Below are positions 42,955-52,246 of a stretch of DNA of 64,000 nucleotides, one piece after another. Positions within the stretch are counted from its first letter, which is position 1. Each line of letters begins with the position of its first letter. The notes under the pieces are model-generated. The model searched no databases. It saw only the letters and a list, made by a program, of their open reading frames with translations, and was not told the DNA's origin. This DNA is from UTCHB3 sp008363265 (GTDB lineage: Bacteria > Bacteroidota > Ignavibacteria > Ignavibacteriales > Ignavibacteriaceae): positions 1 through 64,000 of the forward strand of contig BTUW01000020.1 in NCBI GenBank assembly GCA_045863055.1, given 5' to 3'. The position numbers and the translations under genes are program-made.

Positions 42955-45096
42955 ATGCCGGATAAATTAAAAGGTGAAATAGACAAAATTACGTTCTACA
43001 ACGAGGATACAGGATTCGGCGTTGTCCGGCTCCGTTCAGGCAGAATTATCACCGGCACCTTGCCGAAACTCTCCGAAGGTGACCGCGTGGAGGCCGAAGG
43101 GGAATGGATAGTCCATCCCAAATTTGGCTCCCAGCTCAAGGTGTCGAAAATCGTGATAACCAGGCCCGAAGGGAAAGTGGCCATCCTCAAGTATCTTAAC
43201 TCCGGCGTTCTTAAAGGACTGCCCAAGAATTCGGCGAAATTTATCGTTGATTACTTCGGTGACAAGGCCCTCGAAATTATCGAAAAGAATCCTGAAAAAC
43301 TTCTGAAAGTACCGGGGATATCGGCCAAGAAACTCGAAAGAATAGTGCAAAGCTGGAACGAACAGAAGAGCCTGCACAAACTGGTGATCTTCCTTCAGAA
43401 TTACGATATCCCCCTTACCCACGCCTCCAAAATACTCACCAAATATGGTGACAATGCCGAAACCGTGATCCTTACCAACCCTTACCAGATGATCTTCGAT
43501 ATAAGAGGTGTGGGATTCAAAACCGCAGACACGATCGCGCAGAAGGTGGGCCTGAACCAGGACTATCCCCCCAGGATCAAGAGCGGTGTGCTCTATGTGC
43601 TTGAAGGTGCTGCGAATGCAGACGGGCATGTCTACCTCCCGTTCGATGAGTTGGTGGAACTCTGCAAAAAGAATCTTGGGGTTGATCTAAAAAATTATGA
43701 GCAGCAATTCAGCGAACTTGTAACAGAGCGTAGAATAATTCTGACCGGAAACAGTGTCTACCTCCGTGAGGTTTACGACTCTGAAAGGATCATAGAAGGT
43801 AAAATTCTCGAACTCGCCCGCCCCAAACACGATGATACAACCGATTTCTTCAAGAACTTCGCACACACGCTTGGTCATTTCTCCGAAGAACAGCTCGAAG
43901 CAGTAAAGCTCGCCACCGAGAATGGATTCCTTGTATTGACGGGTGGACCGGGTACGGGAAAGACCACCACGCTAAAGGGGATAATCGATCTCTACAAAAG
44001 GTGTAAAATGAAGATCGCCCTCGCGGCCCCGACCGGAAGGGCAGCCAAAAGAATGTCTGAAGTTATAGGGTTTGAGGCAAAAACGATCCACAGACTTCTT
44101 GAGTACGAGCCTGTAACCGGTAAGTTTGTGCACAACAAGAGCAACCCCATCAAGGCCAAACTGCTTGTGATCGATGAGGTTTCGATGATCAACACTTTTC
44201 TGATGGCCTCACTCCTCTTCGCAGTTGACAGGGAAACCACCGTAATATTCGTCGGCGATAAGGATCAACTCCCCGCCATCGGTCCGGGGAATATTCTTCA
44301 CGACATCCTCGAGTACGACAAGGTTCCGATCATACGCCTCAACAAGATATTCCGTCAGGCGGAACAAAGCAGGATCATCACCAATTCCCACCTGATAAAT
44401 AGAGGGATGATGCCCGATCTTTCAAACAATAAAGAGGGTGATTTCTTTTTTATCGAACAGGAAGACAGCCGCCAGATCCCCGGACTTCTCCTCGACCTTG
44501 TAGGTAAAAGACTACCGGCTAAATATGGCTTCGACCCCTTCACCGACATTCAGATACTCGCCCCGATGTACAGGGGTGAAGCCGGAGTCGATGCCATCAA
44601 CAAATGCCTGCAGGACGGCCTGAACCAGAATGAAGTAATGCTGACAAGAGGTGAGGTGCAGTTCAAAAGGCAGGACAAGTTCATGCAACTGGTGAATGAT
44701 TACGAAAGGGATATTTTCAACGGTGATATCGGTTATCTTACCGGCGTAAACGATGAGGATGAACAACTGATTTTTAATTTCGGCGAGAAAGAAGTGGAAT
44801 TTACTGTTACTGAACTTGATGACATCACCCTCGCCTACGCGTGCACGATCCACAAAAGTCAAGGTTCAGAGTACCCCTGCGTCATAGTGGTTCTCACCAA
44901 TGAACAGCATTTCATGTTAAAGCGGAATCTTATCTACACAGCCATTACGAGGGCTTCAAGCCTTTTACTTATAGTTGGAAGCAAGCGGGCTGTTCACAGG
45001 GCAGTTACCAACAACAGCGAACAGAAAAGATACACCTCGCTCTTTAAACTTCCCGGGGGCACAGACGAATCCCGGAATGTGCAGTTACTTTTCTGA
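42955..45096 (+). CDS. recD2: RecD2-type ATP-dependent DNA helicase
   Basis: SF1B 5'-3' helicase, about 713 aa from ATG 42955 (AGGGA upstream). N-terminal OB-like domain, helix-hairpin-helix region ('LLKVPGISAKKLERI', 'DIRGVGFKTADTIA'), motor motifs 'TGGPGTGKTTTL' (I), 'AAPTGRAAKRM' (Ia), 'LLVIDEVSMI' (II), 'VGDKDQLPAIGPG' (III) and 'ACTIHKSQGSEYP', 'YTAITRASSLLLIVG' (V-VI). Acts in DNA repair without RecBC. Its last 12 bp overlap the convergent kinase-like gene. Confidence 0.95.
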   Translation: MPDKLKGEIDKITFYNEDTGFGVVRLRSGRIITGTLPKLSEGDRVEAEGEWIVHPKFGSQLKVSKIVITRPEGKVAILKYLNSGVLKGLPKNSAKFIVDYFGDKALEIIEKNPEKLLKVPGISAKKLERIVQSWNEQKSLHKLVIFLQNYDIPLTHASKILTKYGDNAETVILTNPYQMIFDIRGVGFKTADTIAQKVGLNQDYPPRIKSGVLYVLEGAANADGHVYLPFDELVELCKKNLGVDLKNYEQQFSELVTERRIILTGNSVYLREVYDSERIIEGKILELARPKHDDTTDFFKNFAHTLGHFSEEQLEAVKLATENGFLVLTGGPGTGKTTTLKGIIDLYKRCKMKIALAAPTGRAAKRMSEVIGFEAKTIHRLLEYEPVTGKFVHNKSNPIKAKLLVIDEVSMINTFLMASLLFAVDRETTVIFVGDKDQLPAIGPGNILHDILEYDKVPIIRLNKIFRQAEQSRIITNSHLINRGMMPDLSNNKEGDFFFIEQEDSRQIPGLLLDLVGKRLPAKYGFDPFTDIQILAPMYRGEAGVDAINKCLQDGLNQNEVMLTRGEVQFKRQDKFMQLVNDYERDIFNGDIGYLTGVNDEDEQLIFNFGEKEVEFTVTELDDITLAYACTIHKSQGSEYPCVIVVLTNEQHFMLKRNLIYTAITRASSLLLIVGSKRAVHRAVTNNSEQKRYTSLFKLPGGTDESRNVQLLF

Positions 45097-46311
45097 TCCC
45101 GCCTGATCATCAATGGATGATGCGTGATTTCTCGTCGGCTCTTCGAGCATCTTCAACAGGGTGGTGATGTTCGATCTTATCTGTCCGAAATGGTAATCCT
45201 TCTCCTGAGGTGACAACCTCCCGGAGTAGTTCTCGATGATATCGACTGAAGAAAGCACGATCGAGAGTGGAGTGCGGAATGAAAAGAGACTGCCGGCTAT
45301 CTGCTGTTCCTTCTGCTCCCTGAGTTCCTTCTCCCTGTTGAGTGTTTCCGAGAGTTCCGCGTCCCGCTTCAGCCTCTCCTCGATGTCTCTGATCACTGAT
45401 ATCACTTTTACACCATCTGAAAAACTGACCGACCCAAGTTTGATCTCCGCGGGGAAGACAGTACCATCCTTCCTTTTGTGTAACCGCGCCGGAATAGACC
45501 TTTGTACCTGCCTCAATGAAGCACGCGATTTGTCAGGCTCGGCTGAAAGAACAAGGCAATCGCTCTCGATCACCTCCTCCGGCTGATAACCGTATTGGGC
45601 AACCGCCTGCCAGTTAAAATCCTCGATTTTTCCGGTTTTTTGATCCGCCACAACAACAGCATCCGGTATTGATTCGAATATTGTTTTGTAGCGTTTTTCC
45701 GATTCCTCAAGTTTCTTGAGCAAACCTTTCACTTTCTCTTCCCGCAACCTGGCGAATCTGACAAAAGAAAATGTTGTGAAAAAGAAAACAAGAGAGAGCA
45801 GTGTCACCACGCCCATCGAAATCCAGGTCCTGAAACGGTACTTTGACGCGATCTCAGTATTCAGGTCCGCGAGACGAAGAACAAAAAGCTCACCGCGATA
45901 GACGAGCGATAGAACAAGTGAGCGATACTCAGCCTTGGGATCCCATTCTGACGATCTGGTGATCAGGCTCTCATCTGAAAGATTTGGATCGCTGTAAACG
46001 GCAAGCCCGACCATCTCTTTTTCAATGAACTTCGTCAGAACCGTGTCGTTTTTCACCAAGCCGGTCATCACTGGTTTCATGTTAACAGGCTTGCCTGAGC
46101 TGTCGCTTCCCCCTCCGGGGTATGCGTGTTCGAGAGAGTTTGCCAGAATTATCTTAACGTTCTCACCAAGAAGCTGCAGCCTTTGTGTGGAAAAATTTTC
46201 TGACCGGAGTTCGATCGCGTAAAAAACTATTGCAGCAGTTACAGCTCCTGCCAGCAGGATAAACCAAGGTAAAATAGTACCGGATCTTATCCGGCTTACA
46301 AAAACGTTCAT
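45085..46311 (-). CDS. Membrane PAS protein with degenerate kinase dimerisation domain (pseudokinase)
   Basis: About 408 aa from ATG 46311 (MNVFVSRIR); a TTG at 46335 is alternative. Transmembrane helix at the start ('WFILLAGAVTAAIVFYAI'), a periplasmic domain of about 130 aa, a second helix ('ISMGVVTLLSLVFFFTTFSF'), PAS (about 215-325), then a DHp-like segment with 'LFSFRTPLSIV' where a phospho-histidine motif (SHEFRTP) is expected. His is replaced by Phe and no HATPase follows. It cannot autophosphorylate as a normal kinase; it may be a sensor for the neighbouring kinase whose DHp is very similar. Confidence 0.85.
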   Translation of the reverse strand: MNVFVSRIRSGTILPWFILLAGAVTAAIVFYAIELRSENFSTQRLQLLGENVKIILANSLEHAYPGGGSDSSGKPVNMKPVMTGLVKNDTVLTKFIEKEMVGLAVYSDPNLSDESLITRSSEWDPKAEYRSLVLSLVYRGELFVLRLADLNTEIASKYRFRTWISMGVVTLLSLVFFFTTFSFVRFARLREEKVKGLLKKLEESEKRYKTIFESIPDAVVVADQKTGKIEDFNWQAVAQYGYQPEEVIESDCLVLSAEPDKSRASLRQVQRSIPARLHKRKDGTVFPAEIKLGSVSFSDGVKVISVIRDIEERLKRDAELSETLNREKELREQKEQQIAGSLFSFRTPLSIVLSSVDIIENYSGRLSPQEKDYHFGQIRSNITTLLKMLEEPTRNHASSIDDQAGSEK

Positions 46312-46358
46312 TCGCAAGTCCGACTTCCGTGACAAATTAATAAAATCACACCACGCTA

Positions 46359-47456
46359 TCAGTTCGCTTCCGGATCGATGACCGGAAATGATAACTCGAG
46401 GAAAAACTGTTCGCCGGCCATAGAAGTTGCGATTTTTCCCTCAAACAGTTCAGTGATTTTCTTTACGATCGAAAGTCCGAAACCGATTCCCGGCTTCTTC
46501 TCATCTTTACCGCTGTATCTGAGAAATTCACCTATCTTGAAGGTGTGATCAGGATCGGAACCTCTCGAAATATTTTTCACTGAAAGCTGAAAAAATCCCC
46601 CGGCCACGCTCGTCGCCACCGTCACCTTGTCACCCTTTTCCGAGTATCTGAATGCATTATCAACAGTCTCATATACCACTTTCCCGAACATCTCAGCGGG
46701 TATCTTCATTTCAACTTCGATGTATGAGGCCACGATCAGATCGGATCCCCTCTCATATTTCTCTGCGGTCTTCTTCGCGGATTCACGCACCATGGTGGAG
46801 GGATCAGTGATCGCCTCATTTTTTTCTGTCGCAAGATAGACAGGATCAGATTGAATAAGATCCAGGTGCATCATCCAGAGGAACTGATCAACTATTCTGT
46901 TCACATTTTCAGCCTGTGATACGATCTCAGATCCGATCCGGTTCAGCTCCCCTGGTGTAAGTTCGCCGGCCTGCGACTTCAACAATTCACCATACCGCAG
47001 GATCCCCAGTACCGGTGAACGGAGCTCATGAGGGAAATTTTCACTGATACTCGACTGAAGTTGCTGCAATTTCTGCTCCTCAGTCTCCCTTTTTCTCATC
47101 CTCATCGTCACAGAACGCAGCAGTTCCTCACGGGTGAAAGGTTTGGTCAGGTAATCATCAGCTCCCAACTCCATGCCCGTCCTGATGTCCTTCAGGTCTG
47201 CTTTCGCTGTCATAAAGATCAATGGGATATTCGCGGTGCTCTTGTTGCCTTTAAGGAATTTCAGAACATCGTGGCCCGTGATCGCCGGCATGGCAACGTC
47301 GCAAAGTATAAGGTCAGGCATCTCCAACAACGCGGTTTTTATTCCTTCCGATCCGTTTTTTGCGGTCAGGGTTTCATACCCTTCAAACCCGAGCAGTACT
47401 GCCACGTTTTCCCGTACACTTGGTTCATCTTCGATAATAAGTACTTTTTTACTCAT
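46359..47456 (-). CDS. Receiver-histidine kinase fusion
   Basis: About 365 aa from ATG 47456. Receiver with 'IIEDEPSVRE', phospho-Asp in 'ILCDVAMPAITG' and Lys in 'YLTKPFT'; coiled linker; DHp with 'ENFPHELRSPVLGI'; HATPase with 'ETVDNAFRYSEKG' (N box) and 'GIGFGLSIVKKI' (G2), but the usual DxGxG (G1) is replaced by 'NISRGSDPD', so ATP binding may be weak. It starts 4 bp after the stop of the kinase fragment at 47461, so they form one operon. Confidence 0.88.
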   Translation of the reverse strand: MSKKVLIIEDEPSVRENVAVLLGFEGYETLTAKNGSEGIKTALLEMPDLILCDVAMPAITGHDVLKFLKGNKSTANIPLIFMTAKADLKDIRTGMELGADDYLTKPFTREELLRSVTMRMRKRETEEQKLQQLQSSISENFPHELRSPVLGILRYGELLKSQAGELTPGELNRIGSEIVSQAENVNRIVDQFLWMMHLDLIQSDPVYLATEKNEAITDPSTMVRESAKKTAEKYERGSDLIVASYIEVEMKIPAEMFGKVVYETVDNAFRYSEKGDKVTVATSVAGGFFQLSVKNISRGSDPDHTFKIGEFLRYSGKDEKKPGIGFGLSIVKKITELFEGKIATSMAGEQFFLELSFPVIDPEAN

Positions 47457-47460
47457 ATAA

Positions 47461-48408
47461 TCATACCTGAATAAATTTCTTTGACAGATATTTCGGGATA
47501 TCAATCTTGAATTTCGTGCCGGCCCCGGACTTGCTCTCCACTGAAATTAATCCTCCCATAAGATCGACCGACCGCTTTACGATCGGGAGTCCAAGCCCCG
47601 TACCCGGTATCTCATCAACATTTTTACCCCGGAAGAAAGGCTCAAACAGATTCTCCTGATCTTCTTCCGCTATTCCGATTCCCTGATCCTCAACGGTCAG
47701 GGTCAAGAATCCGTCACTCTCTGAAAGCCCGATCTTTACTTCCGATCCGGCAGGCGAATACTTTACTGCATTTGTGAGTAAATTCGAAAGCACACTGTAA
47801 AGAAGTTTAACATCGATCCGCTGGATCCTTGTGTGCAGATCACTCTCGATGGTGATCACTGTGCCGGCCGGTTCGTTTGCCAGTACATCTTTCTTGACAT
47901 TCTCACAAAAGCCGCACAAATCTTCGCTGACAGGATCGTAAGTCATTTTATGTGCATTGCTCTTCTCGATGAAGAGAATATCATCGAGCATTTCAGTCAG
48001 AAATTTTATGGAAGTGCGGATCCTTTTAAAGTGGTACTCCACCTGATCGGGTTTCATCATCTTAGTATAGTTCTCGAGGATATCGGCTGACGACTGGATT
48101 ATCGACATGGGGGTCCGGAATTCATGTGAGGTATTCGAGATGAAATTAGACTTCAACTCACTCAATTCCTTTTCCCTGATCAGTGCATTGGCCAATTCCT
48201 GCTCCTGCTGAATTCGAGTGGTGATATCACGTATAATGCAGAGAACCTTGTTCTGTGTCTTTATTGGGGCGACCCTTGCTTCAAAATACTTCCTCCCGGA
48301 TGGTACATCAAGCTTGTACTCGATAATTTCAAGATCCTTCCCGGCCAGAACCTTGTTGAAACCGGCAATGAACTGTTCAGCGAGTTCAGGCGGGAGAACT
48401 TCTTTCAT
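47461..48408 (-). CDS. C-terminal fragment: remaining PAS plus histidine kinase core
   Basis: 315 aa from the first in-frame ATG (48408). It begins in mid-PAS ('KEVLPPELAEQFIAGFNK'), with 'VLCIIRDITTRIQQ' closing the domain. DHp 'NFISNTSHEFRTPMSI' carries the phospho-His; HATPase has 'LSNLLTNAVKYSP', 'VEDQGIGIAEED' and 'GTGLGLPIVKRS'. If translated alone it would be a kinase without complete sensor. No Shine-Dalgarno is seen at this ATG. Confidence 0.8.
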   Translation of the reverse strand: MKEVLPPELAEQFIAGFNKVLAGKDLEIIEYKLDVPSGRKYFEARVAPIKTQNKVLCIIRDITTRIQQEQELANALIREKELSELKSNFISNTSHEFRTPMSIIQSSADILENYTKMMKPDQVEYHFKRIRTSIKFLTEMLDDILFIEKSNAHKMTYDPVSEDLCGFCENVKKDVLANEPAGTVITIESDLHTRIQRIDVKLLYSVLSNLLTNAVKYSPAGSEVKIGLSESDGFLTLTVEDQGIGIAEEDQENLFEPFFRGKNVDEIPGTGLGLPIVKRSVDLMGGLISVESKSGAGTKFKIDIPKYLSKKFIQV

Positions 48409-48449
48409 ATTCTTCCCGAAAAAAATTCACGTGGGATCAACAGATCAGC

Positions 48450-49196
48450 CTAATCCCCTGAAGCCGAGTAATACTCCTCATAATTCCCCTCCTTCGTCAG
48501 CACGAATAGCATGTCAGGAATTGCCGCGATTATCGCCCGCACCTTCTCTTCGCTGTTATCCACCGCTTCCTGAAGTATTCTCGTCGATTCAACCTTCTCG
48601 TGTTCTACAAGTTCCTTGCTGATGTACATCGCGAGATTTGTCGCGGCTCCCTTGAGAAGTATGATGTCATCGTCAACCCACTCCCTCTCATCAAAACAAT
48701 CGTCGAATCCCATAAAACCCCAAAGTTTCTGGTCGACGAAAAGGGGGAGAAACAGGATCGACTTTATCCCCTGTGAATCGAGACTCTCGAAGAGTTCATC
48801 AATAAACTCGCTGTGTTTGGCTTTGTAGTGTCCGTTATCCTTAAAAGTCTGATATGTCAGGGGTGTCACCTGTTCGACCGGCCACGCCAGAAGCTCGGGA
48901 TTGTCCATCTGAGCAAGTTCAGGCCGGCTGGTCCATTCAAATATCTGCTTCATCCACGTGGTATTATCTTCCTCATTGAGGTAGAACTGGAATATATAGA
49001 CCCTGTCGGTCTCGACCACCTCACCGAGATAGGCGAGGCAACTGTTGATCTTCCGGTTGAATTCGATATCTTCAAGCAACATCTGTGAAACGGCGCTTAT
49101 AGCCTGCAGATAGCGGTCTTTTATCTCCATTCTGCTCATTTCACCGGAGCGGACCGTATTGCCTGAATTTCCTTTAATTTCAAAATTATCAGCCAT
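48450..49196 (-). CDS. N-terminal fragment: GAF domain and start of PAS
   Basis: About 248 aa from ATG 49196, one base after the stop of the upstream kinase. GAF domain at about 25-200 ('ETDRVYIFQF', 'SILFLPLFVDQKLWGFMGFDD'), coiled linker, then the first strands of a PAS domain ('IPDMLFVLTKEGNYEEYYSASGD'-end). It ends at the TAG at 48450-48452. It could still be made as a free GAF protein. Confidence 0.8.
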   Translation of the reverse strand: MADNFEIKGNSGNTVRSGEMSRMEIKDRYLQAISAVSQMLLEDIEFNRKINSCLAYLGEVVETDRVYIFQFYLNEEDNTTWMKQIFEWTSRPELAQMDNPELLAWPVEQVTPLTYQTFKDNGHYKAKHSEFIDELFESLDSQGIKSILFLPLFVDQKLWGFMGFDDCFDEREWVDDDIILLKGAATNLAMYISKELVEHEKVESTRILQEAVDNSEEKVRAIIAAIPDMLFVLTKEGNYEEYYSASGD

Positions 49197-49197
49197 A

Positions 49198-52098
49198 CTA
49201 TACTTGTCTCCTTTCAGGAAGCAGCAGTGTAAAAACGGAGCCCTCTCCCGGGACACTATCCACTTTCAGTTCACCACCGAGGATGTCGAGCATGCGTTTC
49301 ACCAGGGTTAATCCGAGACCAACCCCTTCATACGCCCTGCTGTAACCCTCGCTCGCCTGTCTGAATTCCTCGAATATCAGATGGATGTCATCTTTCCTGA
49401 TACCTATCCCTGTGTCGATCACTTTGATATATGAACCGGGATCACCCGCTTTACCGAATTCGACTGTAACTCCACCCGACCGGGTAAACTTAATGGCATT
49501 ATCCACGAGATTTCTTACCATTTCAATAATAAACTTACTGTCAGCGACTGCCATAAGACCTTCCGGGGGTGAATCACACTTGAGGTAGAGGCCTTTCTTT
49601 TCCGCGGCCTCTTTCATCTCTTTTAACATTGGCCCGGTCTCTTTAATTATGTCGATCTCACTGAATATTGGTGTCATTTTGCTCGATTCAAGACTCGCGA
49701 AAGTCAGCAGCAGATTGAGGGTATTGCTGAGCCGCTGCCCGCCCCTGAACACCTGTTCAGCCATCTCTTTCTGAAGTTCGTCACCGCCCTCTTCAATAAG
49801 TATCTCGGCAAAACCCATGATCGCGATCAGAGGAGTGCGCAGTTCGTGACTCATATTGGCGAGGAAATTCGTTTTCAGGGCACTCATCTCCTCAGCCCTC
49901 TCTTTCGCGGCTATAAGATTGTCGATCAACTTTCGCTTTGCGGTCGCGTCTATCAGCGTGGAGACATAGTGATGTATTTCACCATTTTCATCTATGATCG
50001 GGTAGATACTCTGCTCATACCATAACTGCTCTCCGTTCTTTTTGTTACACTGGATCTCTCCGTGCCACTCCTTACCGGCAAGCTGCCGGCTCCAGACTTC
50101 CTTGTACATGTATGGGTCGGATTCCACCCCCGAGGTAATTGCCGGTGCTACTGCGGTATATTCATCATGGTTGAACCCTGTACTCACTTCGAGTGTTTTG
50201 TTGCTGTACTCGATCACACCGTTCCTGTCGGCGATCAGTACTATCGCGGGACTCTGGTCGACAGACTTCTTAAAAAGGGCAATACTTTCGTCGGCCCGCC
50301 GCCTCGCTGTTATATCGTTGATTTTATTGTAAACCTCCCTTACTTCACCATCTATCACCAGGGGACTCGCGATATGGTTCACCCGGATCGTTTCGCCATT
50401 TCCGTTGAGGAACCTGTACTCCCCTTCAACCATCCTGCGGTTTGATATCGCCTCGAGAATAATATCAAGCGCTGACTCCCTGTCCTTCTTGTCGATCAGG
50501 TCAAAAAAGTTCTTTTTCACCAGATATTCCGGTGTGTACTTTAGCACGGTTTCCGACTGTGGACTCGCGTAGCTGATCGTTCCGTCTTTTTCCATGACGA
50601 TGGTCAGTCCCGGGCTGTTGGAGATCATCAATCTGAATTTTTCCTCATTTTCCTGGGAAAGGAGCAGTGCTCTTACCCGTTCGTCGTTGTCAATCACAAC
50701 CGACTCGATGTAAAGCATTTCATCATTTTTGTCATAGACGGCACCCCCTTTTTCCAGGACCCATTTCAGCTTTCCGCTCCGGGTTGTGATCCTGTATGAA
50801 AGATCGAACTTCTCTCTCCTCAATAGCGCGGTATCGATTGCCTCTTCAACTTCCTCTTTTTCATCGGAACGGATGATCTCTCTCAGAAGTGTGGGCTCAG
50901 CGAAGAACTCTTCAGGTGTGTAACCGGTAAGTTCGATCGCTCCCTCGGATACAAAAAGTGGTGTCCTGGTGTGCTGATCAGTGTACCGTAGAACCATTCC
51001 GTTAATGTTACCCATCAGCGTGACCACCCTCGACACTTCACCGCGCAGTGCTTCCTGAGTGTCCCTTAATTTCACATCGTTCGACTCGAGATCTCTGATG
51101 ATCCGCTTCTCTTTTACACCTGTAATAAGAAAAGTTGTTACCATAGCGATCGTGAATACAACAATGGCAAGGCCGACCAGCAACCATCTAAGGATATCAA
51201 GTTCAGCGAATGCTTCCGCTTGTTCGAGTTTCGAAATAATCACCCAGTCGGTCGAAGGCACATCCATCATGTATGCCACCACTTCATTCCCCTGGTGATC
51301 AACTCCCTCGATGTAACCCCGTTTCCCGTATGCGGCGAGCACCTCTACCGAATTTATCTCCTCTACGGGGATCTCTCTTACGGGCTCATTGTTGATCCCA
51401 AGCGGCGAGAGGACCTCGACTTTGTTCCCCGCCCGTTTAAGAAGCAAATTTTGAAGGGATCCAAGTTTCATCGCGCCATATTTGAGTATCGGGAAGAGAT
51501 ACTTTTGTGGATCCATCCTGAGGATCAGAACACCGTTCCGGTTTCCTTCTCCTGTAGCCAGTGCAACAAATAAATCGAGGTGGTATGTTTTGTGAAGTGA
51601 GCAGTAGTACAGTTCGTTGGCAGTCGGTTTATCACCAGAGAGGAACAGGTTTATCTTGTCAACAGTAACAGCATTCAGAGTCTTTTGTGTGTCCAGATGA
51701 GAGTAGATCACATTTCCCGACCTCTGAACAAGCAGAATATTCGAATATTTGTATTCTTCGATGTAGATGTTGAACTTGTCTCTCAGTGCTGACTTTAACC
51801 CAGTGTTACCCGGGTCCTCGATCAACCTGCCCATTTCCGCACTGCCGGGGACAGTTCTCAGGATGGTTTTGGAATCCGAAACCCTCTCCCTGTTCCAGAT
51901 CTCAATAAAATTTCCTCTCACTGATGCAGAGTTACGCATTACAGTGTGAATGCCGTCGCGCTCCATCTCCAGTTCCCGGTTGTAGAAGAAGAGCACGAAT
52001 ACCATCAATGCGAAAAACATCACCATGAAAAGTACAGGGCGAAGCCATGACTTTTCACGGATAACGGAAATCTTACTTTTGAGGAAAGTGTAATTCAA
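49198..52098 (-). CDS. Membrane sensor histidine kinase (extracytoplasmic Cache-like domain, three PAS)
   Basis: 966 aa, TTG start at 52098. First helix ('PVLFMVMFFALMVFVLFFY', about 22-40), large periplasmic Cache-like domain to residue 310 ('SNILLVQRSGNVIYSHL', 'DWVIISKLEQAEAFAEL'), second helix ('LVGLAIVVFTIAMVTTFLI'), three PAS domains (about 360-480, 490-610, 620-735), DHp 'ANMSHELRTPLIAI', HATPase ('RNLVDNAIKFTRSG', 'IDTGIGIRKDD', 'GVGLGLTLVKRM'). It begins the operon that continues with the split kinase and the receiver-kinase. Confidence 0.92.
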   Translation of the reverse strand: MNYTFLKSKISVIREKSWLRPVLFMVMFFALMVFVLFFYNRELEMERDGIHTVMRNSASVRGNFIEIWNRERVSDSKTILRTVPGSAEMGRLIEDPGNTGLKSALRDKFNIYIEEYKYSNILLVQRSGNVIYSHLDTQKTLNAVTVDKINLFLSGDKPTANELYYCSLHKTYHLDLFVALATGEGNRNGVLILRMDPQKYLFPILKYGAMKLGSLQNLLLKRAGNKVEVLSPLGINNEPVREIPVEEINSVEVLAAYGKRGYIEGVDHQGNEVVAYMMDVPSTDWVIISKLEQAEAFAELDILRWLLVGLAIVVFTIAMVTTFLITGVKEKRIIRDLESNDVKLRDTQEALRGEVSRVVTLMGNINGMVLRYTDQHTRTPLFVSEGAIELTGYTPEEFFAEPTLLREIIRSDEKEEVEEAIDTALLRREKFDLSYRITTRSGKLKWVLEKGGAVYDKNDEMLYIESVVIDNDERVRALLLSQENEEKFRLMISNSPGLTIVMEKDGTISYASPQSETVLKYTPEYLVKKNFFDLIDKKDRESALDIILEAISNRRMVEGEYRFLNGNGETIRVNHIASPLVIDGEVREVYNKINDITARRRADESIALFKKSVDQSPAIVLIADRNGVIEYSNKTLEVSTGFNHDEYTAVAPAITSGVESDPYMYKEVWSRQLAGKEWHGEIQCNKKNGEQLWYEQSIYPIIDENGEIHHYVSTLIDATAKRKLIDNLIAAKERAEEMSALKTNFLANMSHELRTPLIAIMGFAEILIEEGGDELQKEMAEQVFRGGQRLSNTLNLLLTFASLESSKMTPIFSEIDIIKETGPMLKEMKEAAEKKGLYLKCDSPPEGLMAVADSKFIIEMVRNLVDNAIKFTRSGGVTVEFGKAGDPGSYIKVIDTGIGIRKDDIHLIFEEFRQASEGYSRAYEGVGLGLTLVKRMLDILGGELKVDSVPGEGSVFTLLLPERRQV

Positions 52099-52246
52099 TT
52101 TTTTCTAAGTATCTTTGTACGGTATATGCCATATCACCGGAAGAATTAAAATTTATTAAGTATAATAGTAAACTACCTAATTACATATTAAAATTTACAT
52201 ATGATTTAAACTATCGTAAGATAATGTAGATAATCGTGGAGTCAAG

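Larger units (their letters stand above)
47461..49196 (-). pseudogene. GAF-PAS-histidine kinase gene split by a nonsense codon and a frameshift
   Basis: Two adjacent frames together encode one GAF-PAS-HisKA-HATPase kinase (about 578 aa). The break lies within the PAS domain at 48409-48452: an in-frame TAG follows '...EEYYSASGD', the same frame then reads ADLLIPREFF, and a run of seven T (where eight would restore frame) shifts to the frame reading FGKNMKEVLPPELAEQF. The joined text ADLLIPREFF-GKNMKEVLPPEL matches the usual PAS pattern, so one nonsense change and one single-base deletion explain it. Sequencing error cannot be excluded for the homopolymer. The two parts are listed separately below. 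Confidence 0.8.
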
